Origin: an uncultured Geobacter sp.
GTDB lineage: Bacteria > Desulfobacterota > Desulfuromonadia > Geobacterales > Geobacteraceae
Length of the DNA stretch: 50,684 nucleotides
Direction: 5' to 3'
Assembly: GCA_937886325.1 (NCBI GenBank)
Contig: CALABV010000138.1
Span: 1-50,684, forward strand
The translations under genes were made by a program, and so were the position numbers. This document shows positions 1 to 7,536 of this stretch, one piece after another. Position 1 is the first letter of the stretch. Every line of letters begins with the position of its first letter. The notes under the pieces were generated by a model. The model was not told the origin of the DNA and did no database searches. It was given only the letters and a program-made list of their open reading frames with translations.

Positions 1-48
1 CGAGATATATCAGTGTGACTGGAGTTCAGACGTGTGCTCTTCCGATCT
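1..48. other. Illumina TruSeq adapter and index (assembly artefact)
   Basis: Bases 15-48 match the 34-nt Illumina TruSeq read-2 adapter exactly (begins GTGACTGGAG, ends CTTCCGATCT). Bases 1-6 (CGAGAT) match the end of the P7 flow-cell oligo. The 8 bases between, 7-14, are in the index position; their reverse complement is ACTGATAT, which I recall as TruSeq index 25. The order P7 end, index, read-2 primer is that of a library molecule end, so this is untrimmed vector sequence. Any peptide read from it (RSEEHTSELQSH on the minus strand) is not biological. Confidence 0.98.
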
Positions 49-3000
49 GTTGTTTGCGGCGTCCGAGCTGTCGATGTCCACCGGGGTGGCCGGTCCGGTG
101 ACCGTGGGGGCATCGTTGGTCGGGGTCACCAGAATATGGAAGGTGTTGCCCGCCTGCTCCTTGTCCCCGTCGGCAATGGTAAAGCCGAAGGTATCCTCCG
201 GCGTGGCCCCGGTGACCTCCGTACCGTTATGAAGGTAGTAGATGTAGCCGTTCGCCACATCCTGCTGGGTAAAGGCGGAGCCGACCCCGATGGTCTGGAA
301 GGTGACGCCGTCGACGGAGTAGGCAAGGCGCCCCAGGGTCGGTGCGCTGGTAATGCGGTACTGCACCTGCTCATCCGTGCTGTCCGGGTCGTAGCCCTGG
401 AGCAGTGACGAGGTTATCTGTCCGATACCCCCTTCGGTCACGGTCAGGGGGTCGTTGGCGGCATCGCCGCCGATGGCGTTGGGCGCACGGCCGATTGCGC
501 TCGGATCCGCCGAGGATGGTGTGGCGGCTATCTCCGGCCCGTCGTTCACGTTGGTGATGACAAAGGAAACGGTTGCCGCGCCTCCCTCGGCTCCCCACCG
601 GTCACGGCCCACTACCGTGAAGCTGTCGGCGCGGTCCTCCAGGCCGTCATGGACGTAACGCAGGCGGGTGGTGCCGTCGGCTCCGGTGATGAGGGCGCTG
701 TCGAACAGGGTTCCGTTGGTTACATCGGCCGCGGCTATATCCACCCAGGTACCGGTACCGGTGGTGTCGTACTGCAGCCTCCCGTGGTCCGGAAGATCGG
801 TAATGCGGAACTGGAGAGGGTCGCCGTCGTACAACCCGTTGTTAAGGGCGAAGTTGACTCCGATACCGTCGGCTATCGCGGGATCATTTTCCAGATACGA
901 CTCGCTGGTCTCGTCATCCGGATCGCTGAATGATACCATGGAGGTGGTGATGGGCTTCGTGTCCCCCTCGGAGATAAGGTTCCCTGTTGTTCCTGAAGCA
1001 GCGGGAGCGTCATTGACCGGTTGAATGAAACAGGTGAATACGCCGTCCGTAACCCGCGGCGAACCATCGCCATTGATGCCGCCGGCCGACACCTGGAAAC
1101 CGAAATTCTGCTGGAAGTCCTCTCCTCCGTCGTGCACGTAACGGAGCCGTCCCGTGTCCACGTCCGCCTGCGTGAAGGTATCGTAGACGCCCAGAGAGAC
1201 CCAGGAAGTTCCATCAAACCTTTGCAGTCGGCCGCTCCAGCTCCCTCCGTTGACGCCGAAGCCGGTTACGGTGTAGACAACTTGTGTCGAAGGCACACCT
1301 TCCGCTGTGTAGCGGAGCATGACGGGCGTTCCGCTGTTGCCGTCTTCCCCGAGAATGGAACTTGTCCCCCCCTCCGCGAACCCCTGTCCCTCATCCCCTA
1401 CCTTTGTCGGGTCATCCCCCGCGTAGAGGATCTGGGTCGCATCCGGAACCGGCGCGGGGATGTCATTGCCGGTTCCGCTGCCGCTGTTGTTGGTGGGCAC
1501 GATGGCAGTCTCCGCCAGGCTCAGCGTAAAGGTGAAGGTGCTGAGGGGATCGGTCGAGGCGGGACCGTCATAAATCCCGCCGACCCTGGTGAAGTCCTCT
1601 CCGTCCGCTGCCCAGCGCAGGGAAAGGGCATTGTCCACGACCCTGAACCGAAACTGGTCCGTCGGGTTCGCGCCGCCGGGATTGGCCGCTGTCTGGCCGT
1701 ACACTAGGCGTCCGTTAACCACGTCATCCATGGTGAAGGTGCTGCCAACGATCAGTCGAACCCCGTTCAGCAGCAGGTTGCCGTCGGTCGGCAGGTGCGT
1801 GACGGCAAAGGTAATCTCCGTGTTCGGGGAATCCACGTCCGTCACGTTGAGCATGGCGGGCGTAAGGACGACGCGGAAATCATCCGCAGTGCCGCTCGAA
1901 TTGTCCAGCCCGTCCGCATCGACAGTTGCGGCCAGGGTGCTGGAGGGATCCATGACCGGATCGTCATTGATAGCGCGGATGTCCAGGTTGATCGTGGCGG
2001 TTGTGGTCAGGGCCGCGCCCACGCCGAGGCCGCCGCCCCCGTCCGTAACGGCGACATCGAAGCTGTCGTCCGGCGGCACGCCGCCGGGATCGCTGCCGTC
2101 GTTGGCATAGGTCAGTCCGGCACGGTCACTATAGTTGATGATAAACCCGGAACCAGCCAGGTCCGCGGCGGTGAGTGCGCGGTTGATGGTCGTGGTAACG
2201 CCGTTGATGACGGCGGTACCGTTATAGTTGAGCGTGCCGTGGGTCGGCAGGCTCGTAATCCGTACTGTGAGAGCAGGGTCACCGGGATCACCTCCGCCGG
2301 TGGCGGTGATGAAATTCCCGACAAGGGACTGGGGTACGCCACCGCTGACGGCATCGGCCGGCTGCCCCTCATAGATGGAGCCGCCGCCGCTCACGGTCGG
2401 CGCCTGGTTCACCGGAGTGATGGAGATGGCGACGGTGGCGGTATCCGAGCTTGCCTGCGGCGTGGCGCCGTCGTTCACCGAAAAGCTGAAGCTGTCGGCG
2501 GTGTTCTGGTCGGCGCCGGCGCCGGTATGGACATACACAAGGGTACCCGCGTTCACCTGGGCCTGGGTGAAGATGGATCCGATCCCGATGCGGGCGCCGT
2601 TCAGGGAAAGGTAGCCGTGGGTCGGCGCGGCGGTCAGGCGGTAGACAATCTGGGAAGCGGTCTGGGCTCCGGACGAGACCTCGGGGTCCGAGACAGCCAG
2701 GGCTGCCGCGGTCACCACGGTAGCGGCGGACCCCTCGACCACGGACATGGCGCCGTCGGGCACAATGGCGGGGTCGTTGCTGGGGGTAACGGTAACCGTC
2801 TGCGCCTGCGACGCCGAGAGTGTCTCGCCGTCCGTGACCGTCACCGTGACCGTGGTGGACGCAGCGCTCTTTCCCAGTTCGGTGTCGGCCGCTGTAAAGC
2901 GCAACTGGTTGACCCAGTTCTGGGCATCACCCGGTGTGCCCACATACCGAAAGCCACCGGCAATGGAGGAGCCGGCGCCGCTGGAATCCGTCAGACTCCC

Positions 3001-4458
3001 CATCGTCGTATTCACCACCACAACATCCACGGTAACGTTGGTGGTGGTTCCGAGGCCGTCATCACTGATTGTCCATCCGCTAAGGGTAAAGGAACTCGCG
3101 CCCGCCGCATTCAGCGTGCTCGGCTCCAATACCGTGGCCGTGGGAGAGGCAACCGCCACCACGGGAGCGGTCAGCAGTTCCTGGTAGCTTTCCACGGTTC
3201 CGGCGGTCAGAGCAAGGCGGCTTTCTATGGGGCCCGTTGTCGATTCCAGGGTCCAATCCCCACCTCGCGCCGTTGAACCGGTATCGTTGGTCGAAGCGGC
3301 CACGTCTGCCCCGGTGGCCTGGGCCAGCTTACCGATGAACGCGGCACCCTCCGTACCGGACGCCACATCACAGCCGTACAGAAGGATGTCCGCCTGTTCG
3401 GAAAGGGAAGCGGACCATCCGGCCAGGTCGGCGGATCGTGCCGAAATCTCTTCCGAGGTCAGCACTGTGCCGCCAATGGTGATTTGTCCCGGCGTGCCGT
3501 GTGAGAGTATCTGCATTGACTTGATGCCGCTATGATCCGCCAGCCACGCGCTGATCTGGTCGATGCCGTCCCTGGTCGGATCAAGAACGAGGATCTGTGC
3601 CCCCGGTGTGACCCCCGCGAGTATCTCCTGGTAATTGGATATACGCGGATCTATCACCAGAAGGACATGGGCAGCATCAACCGAACCGCCCCCTGTCGGC
3701 TGCGTCGCACCGGTATCCGGCAGTGCCGCTGAAGGGTCGTCTTTTTGCGCCTCAATCGCCTGCTCCGCATCCGCGGCGGCATCAGGCAGGCGGGATGGAG
3801 GGGATTCCAGGAGGGCGTCTACTGCATCGGTTGCGGCGGAAACAGGCGTCCCTAGGACAACGGGAACAACCTCGAAAGCATGGTTAAACGTGACCGCATC
3901 ATTGCCGCTCCCCTCGTGTTCTCCCCGGCCCGGGAGCGTACCGCACAAGTCCGCAAAGTCCGGCGCTTGCTCGGCAATGAGGTCGGCGGTGATCTCGGCG
4001 TTCTCGATGACGATCAGGCCCGGATTGTTCCGGGTCAGCATGCGCAGAGAGGTGATTCCGGAATGCTCGGCCAGCCAGGAGGTTATCTGGGAAACGGCGT
4101 CGCGGGTCGGGTCCAGCATCAACACCCTTGCTCCGGGAGCAAGTCCGGCCAGAATTTCCCGGTAATTGGAAAGCCGGGGGTCAACCACCACCAGGACATG
4201 GGAAAAACCATTAGACGCGTCCGACCCGACCGGCATCTGTTCCAGAAGCCGGGTCAGGTCCGTGACGCTTTCCTTCACAGGCTCCACCGGCTTATCCACC
4301 GGTTGTATTTCATGGGCAACGGCATCCGCCACGGGAAGAGCCGCCGCGTCGAACATGATGCGTGGTTCCAGGGGAATAATGAAATTTTGCTTACGCCGGG
4401 CATCGGGAGAGAGAGAGCAGGGTTTCTTGTTCCGAGACGCTTTCCTGGAGAAGATCAT
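49..4458 (-). CDS. LEPR-motif / DUF4347 / cadherin-like giant surface protein, 3' truncated
   Basis: N-terminal part (about 1470 residues) of a large secreted adhesin-like protein; the C-terminus is lost at the contig end, where the frame runs into adapter. I start at ATG 4458 because GGAG lies 7 nt upstream; the ATG at 4491 has no ribosome site. Residues about 30-38 carry LEPRIMFDA, the LEPR-type N-terminal motif of giant adhesins. Two DUF4347 domains follow: a degraded copy (about 87-180) and a complete one (about 263-430) with a His in LSHGTPG (about 320) and a Cys in LYGCD (about 363), resembling the dyad of caspase-like peptidases. The rest is repeated cadherin-like/CSPG domains of about 100 residues (THG, FT.. 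DV..G.L.Y.H, D.F.F.V.DG). Likely surface-exposed and type I-secreted; no transporter genes are visible, and any secretion signal would be in the missing end. Confidence 0.85.
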
Positions 4459-4517
4459 GACTTGGCTCCAATTCGGCAAGCAAGACAGCATCGCTAAGAG
4501 ATGTCAAAATGGTAGAT

Positions 4518-4546
4518 ACTGTACAAAACAAAGGCAAACACGGCAA
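4518..4546 (-). promoter_or_regulatory. Candidate sigma70-type promoter for the adhesin
   Basis: On the minus strand TTGCCG (4541-4546), a 17-bp spacer and TACAGT (4518-4523) make a moderate sigma70-like promoter about 60 nt upstream of the ATG at 4458. A TTGACA lies further out (4608-4613 on this strand), but it has no good -10. Inferred from motif and spacing only. Confidence 0.35.
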
Positions 4547-4560
4547 CAGTATTTTTATTA

Positions 4561-4580
4561 GTTAAAATTAATTTTTTAAC
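4561..4580. promoter_or_regulatory. AT-rich perfect dyad in the divergent intergenic region
   Basis: GTTAAAA, a 6-base centre TTAATT, then TTTTAAC form a perfect 7-bp inverted repeat in an AT-rich patch that contrasts with the GC-rich surroundings. It lies between the two divergent candidate promoters (4518-4546 minus, 4661-4688 plus) in the 263-base gap 4459-4721, the longest gene-free stretch of the window. It could be an operator or a nucleoid-protein site. It is not followed by a convincing U-run, so I do not call it a terminator. Confidence 0.35.
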
Positions 4581-4660
4581 GATACTCAAACCCTATCCGC
4601 AAACAGGTGTCAACACCACTTCGCAATGGAGGGAAAAGCCGGTTCCATAGCGAAAAACAG

Positions 4661-4688
4661 TTGAAACGACGACAAAATGTATTATGAT
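4661..4688 (+). promoter_or_regulatory. Sigma70-type promoter for the CsgG-domain gene
   Basis: TTGAAA (4661-4666), a 16-bp spacer and TATGAT (4683-4688) precede the CsgG-like gene. A start of transcription near 4695 would leave a leader of about 27 nt holding the ribosome site GAGGTGAG (4711-4718) just before ATG 4722. Confidence 0.55.
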
Positions 4689-4721
4689 TCCTTCATTACC
4701 ATTCAATGTCGAGGTGAGCCC

Positions 4722-5639
4722 ATGAGACCTGTCATGTTGTACTGCTTTTCCATCGTTCTTGCCCTGCTGCTCGCGAGTGCGGCCGCCGCGGACGCAGGTC
4801 AGGTTGTCACGCAGGACATCCGCGACCAGGCAAGGAAACTCCTCCAGGATGAAAAAACCTTGAGCGCCGTTACCGCGAAGAATACCCTGGCGGTGCTCTA
4901 CTTCCGCAACAGGTCAGGGCTGGAGGAGCTGGACCCGGTGCGGAAGGGGATTGCCCTCATGCTGATTACCGATCTCTCTACGGTAAAGGATCTCCAGGTG
5001 GTGGAGCGCGTCAGGCTCCAGGCGCTGGCTGAAGAACTCGGACTCGGGAGTTCCGGCATCGTGGAACCTGACACGGGCCCCCGGGTCGGCAGACTTCTCG
5101 GGGCACGATGGCTGGTGGGAGGAGACATAAACGGCGCGCAGCGGAAACTCAATGTTCAATCGGACATCCTGGAAGTCCCGGCCGACCACGTTCTCGGCCG
5201 TCCGGTATCGGAGGGGCAACTGGAGGAACTGTTCCGGGTGGAAAAGGATCTGCTGTTCGAGATCCTGAAACTGGTAAAGATTGACGTCACTCCGGACGAA
5301 AAGGCACGGCTCATGAAGCCCTGCTCAAGCAGTTGGAGCGCGCTCATCTACCTCTTCAAGGGAGCGGACGCCAGTGACCGCGGTGAGTATCAGGCAGCCG
5401 CGGAACTGTATGAAAAATCGTTGAGGGAAGACCCGCGCATCTGTCTGGCGGGCGATGCGCTTTCGGAACTGCGCTCTCTCGGCCTGGCTTCCGTGAAAAC
5501 GAAAAGCGGCGATCTGCTGAAGTCCCTGCGGCACGGGACATCACTCACGAATGAGCTCGGCCAGAAAGAAGAATTACGGCATGAAATAAAGCCGGACGAT
5601 CTCCAGAGGAAAGATTATTACGGAACAACAGGACCCTGA
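4722..5639 (+). CDS. Secreted CsgG/FlgO-like domain protein
   Basis: 305 residues with an N-terminal signal peptide (MRPVMLYCF, hydrophobic core, AAADA cleavage region). ATG 4722 is chosen over an upstream in-frame ATG (4677) because GAGGTGAG sits 3 nt before it. Residues about 55-140 form a CsgG/FlgO-type domain: LAVLYFRN, then VVERVRL...EELGLGSSGI and RVGRLLGA, the motif shared with two proteins at 6867-7361 and 7537-9483. The C-terminal third has helical TPR-like features (YQAAAELYEKSLREDPR). CsgG-family proteins sit in the periplasm or outer membrane and act in export or organelle assembly; the substrate here is unknown. It is not a classic CsgG lipoprotein, since there is no lipobox. The beta-barrel gene follows 94 nt downstream and is probably co-transcribed. 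Confidence 0.8.
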   Translation: MRPVMLYCFSIVLALLLASAAAADAGQVVTQDIRDQARKLLQDEKTLSAVTAKNTLAVLYFRNRSGLEELDPVRKGIALMLITDLSTVKDLQVVERVRLQALAEELGLGSSGIVEPDTGPRVGRLLGARWLVGGDINGAQRKLNVQSDILEVPADHVLGRPVSEGQLEELFRVEKDLLFEILKLVKIDVTPDEKARLMKPCSSSWSALIYLFKGADASDRGEYQAAAELYEKSLREDPRICLAGDALSELRSLGLASVKTKSGDLLKSLRHGTSLTNELGQKEELRHEIKPDDLQRKDYYGTTGP

Positions 5640-5733
5640 TGCGCATTCCGTTCACGACACGGGAACTCCAAACCTGACCGTATCGGCTTTACGCCGGCAT
5701 GGGAAGGAGACTGAACGAAAAGGATCATATGCC

Positions 5734-6870
5734 ATGAAAATATCCGCCTTCCTGCTTTGTTTTGCCGTTATCGTCATGAGCGCCTCCGTCGGCCGGACCG
5801 CCGGAATCCAGATGCAGACCGGATTCAGCTACGACTGGTGGAGCGACAGCAAGGACAATGATGCCCAACAGTTTTCCGTGCCCATCAGGATATCGGGAAG
5901 CGTGGGGGATTTTTCCGCCACGCTGCTCACGGCCTACACCGATACCCATTTCCACCCCTCGGGCAGCGACAGCGTATCCATGGGCAGCCTCCTGGACACG
6001 AAGCTCGTGACCTCCTACCAGATCATCGGCAAACTGCCCGTGGATATCCTTTTCGGGCTCGACTTCAACCTCCCCACCGGCACGACGAACCTGACCCGAA
6101 GGGAGCTGAACCTGATCATGGATCCGGACCTGCTCCCAATCAACACCTTCGGCGAGGGGTTCAACATCAACCCGACCGTTACCGTGGTGGGAGAATGGAA
6201 CAACTGGGTGGGGGGACTGGGATTCGGATACCTGTGGCGGGGGGAATACGATTACAGCACGGAAATAGGTGCCACTGATTACAGCCCGGGCGATATCATC
6301 ACCATCAACGGCGAGGTACGTTATTTCTTCATGCCAAACCTCAATGCGCGGCTCTTTGCCGGCCATTCATGGTACGGTAAGGACCAGCTCAGGGAAAGAG
6401 ACTTCTACCAGGAAGGGGATTTCACGCTGGTGGGCATTGGAGCGAACTACTCGCCGGCCAAACAATGGACCGTGGATGCCACCTTCCGGGGCATTTTCAG
6501 GGACAGAAGCAAATTCCTGTCATCGTCCGGAGTGCTGTCCACCGAGACGGACAACATCCACGGCGACGAATGGATCGCCGACCTGGCAGTCCGCTACCTG
6601 CTGGACGACAAGACGGCGCTGGGCTCTTATTTCCAGGGGCGCTGGTACACGAAAAACAGCTACCCGGAAAACTGGTCTCGATATATCGGCAGCAAGGAGA
6701 AATACTCTCTGGGAATCAAGGCGACCCATGCCTTCACACCGCATTTTGAAGCCGGCCTGGATGTGAGGGGGTTCCTCAAGCACGATGAAAAGGCCAATTT
6801 CCCCGATTATGAGCCCGAACGGCATTTCACCGGTTTTTCCGTGGCGCTGTTGCTGTCAGGGAAGTTCTAG
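5734..6870 (+). CDS. Outer-membrane beta-barrel protein
   Basis: 378 residues: a signal peptide (MKISAFLLCFAVIVMSASVGRTA), then alternating amphipathic strands rich in Tyr, Trp and Gly, ending in Phe (LLSGKF), the usual C-terminal signature for BAM-assembled barrels. Strand patterns such as FSYDWW, GGLGFGYLWRGEYDY and HFTGFSVALLL suggest a barrel of porin or OmpA-like size. I do not recognise the family. It follows the CsgG-domain gene with nothing else in between, so the pair may form an export or envelope unit. Its TAG stop (6868-6870) overlaps the stop of the convergent lipoprotein gene within the palindrome TTCTAGAA. Confidence 0.75.
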   Translation: MKISAFLLCFAVIVMSASVGRTAGIQMQTGFSYDWWSDSKDNDAQQFSVPIRISGSVGDFSATLLTAYTDTHFHPSGSDSVSMGSLLDTKLVTSYQIIGKLPVDILFGLDFNLPTGTTNLTRRELNLIMDPDLLPINTFGEGFNINPTVTVVGEWNNWVGGLGFGYLWRGEYDYSTEIGATDYSPGDIITINGEVRYFFMPNLNARLFAGHSWYGKDQLRERDFYQEGDFTLVGIGANYSPAKQWTVDATFRGIFRDRSKFLSSSGVLSTETDNIHGDEWIADLAVRYLLDDKTALGSYFQGRWYTKNSYPENWSRYIGSKEKYSLGIKATHAFTPHFEAGLDVRGFLKHDEKANFPDYEPERHFTGFSVALLLSGKF

Positions 6871-7361
6871 AATTCTTCCGCCGCCTTTTCCGCCGCCTCC
6901 AGCCACCCGGACACCCCGCCGGCAGGCGGAGCGGTCTTGGAGACGGCCTTGCGGACCTTTCCCGTTTCCACCTCAACCAGACGGAGGTCAAGACGCATCT
7001 GCTTTCCCACAATCTGGTAGCCGCCGAACACCATGAATCGCGCGCCCGCCAGCCTGCCGATGCGCAGTCGCGTCCCCTCATCCGTCAGTTCCGACGAGCC
7101 GAGGTGGAGTTCCTCGAGGACACGCAGCAGACGCGCCCTCTCCACGACCGTATAGGTCCCCTTCCTTTGCAGAGACTCGCTCACCCGCGCCGAAAGAACC
7201 TCTCCCAGATCAATCCTGGACAGGCCCGGACTCACGTCCTCAAGCTCCCAGACGGCAACCGTGGCCTTCCGTTCCCCCATTCCGCCCATATCCGGCGCAG
7301 GGGCGCAGGAAAAACAGCAGAATAGAAGGCTCATGAGACCAACAACGGCAGTTGGGGTCAT
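6867..7361 (-). CDS. CsgG/FlgO-domain lipoprotein
   Basis: 164 residues. A hydrophobic N-terminus ending in CFSC followed by APAPD looks like a type II (lipoprotein) signal with the lipid Cys at about residue 19. The body is one CsgG/FlgO-like domain: ATVAVWELED, VVERARL...LEELHLGSSEL and RIGRLAGA, then a strand-rich end (MRLDLRLVEVETGKV). The start is uncertain: ATG 7361 lies inside the arm of a palindromic repeat, ATG 7334 is next, and neither has a good ribosome site. It is the last gene of the long minus-strand array. Likely an outer-membrane accessory of the same type as the 648-residue protein just upstream in transcription. Confidence 0.72.
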   Translation of the reverse strand: MTPTAVVGLMSLLFCCFSCAPAPDMGGMGERKATVAVWELEDVSPGLSRIDLGEVLSARVSESLQRKGTYTVVERARLLRVLEELHLGSSELTDEGTRLRIGRLAGARFMVFGGYQIVGKQMRLDLRLVEVETGKVRKAVSKTAPPAGGVSGWLEAAEKAAEEF

Positions 7362-7528
7362 CCGGAGAGAACGACTCTGACCTGCTTCGTTGCTGTTCTT
7401 GGTGAAATGGAGCGTCAACAGCCGATGGTGTCCGAACCCGAAGGGTGAGTTCATCGGCTGTAGCGAAATGAGCCTAGAGCAGCAGAAGCATGTCAGCCGG
7501 AGTGAACGCAGGATGACTCCAACTGCCG
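7346..7528. repeat. MITE-like palindromic element (183 bp)
   Basis: The outer arms 7346-7363 and 7511-7528 are inverted copies of CGGCAGTTGGRGTCATCC, 17 of 18 identical. Similarity continues inward more weakly (CTGACnTGCTTC). The centre is a second stem, CAGCCGATG (7419-7427) against CATCGGCTG (7452-7460). There is no transposase inside. It fills the gap between the stop of the 648-residue CsgG/TPR gene (7537) and the lipoprotein gene, overlapping the latter's first codons. Size, terminal repeats and lack of coding fit a miniature inverted-repeat element. No other copy is visible in this window. Confidence 0.7.
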
Positions 7529-7536
7529 AATATAGG

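Noticed and set aside
1795..3276. Long plus-strand open frame opposite the adhesin
   Set aside because: It has Gly/Arg/His-rich low-information sequence and no ribosome site, and lies antisense to clear cadherin-like repeats; it is a by-product of GC-rich codon use.
7346..7528. Remnant of an insertion sequence with transposase
   Set aside because: No transposase fragment is recognisable between the arms in any frame; the interior is itself palindromic.
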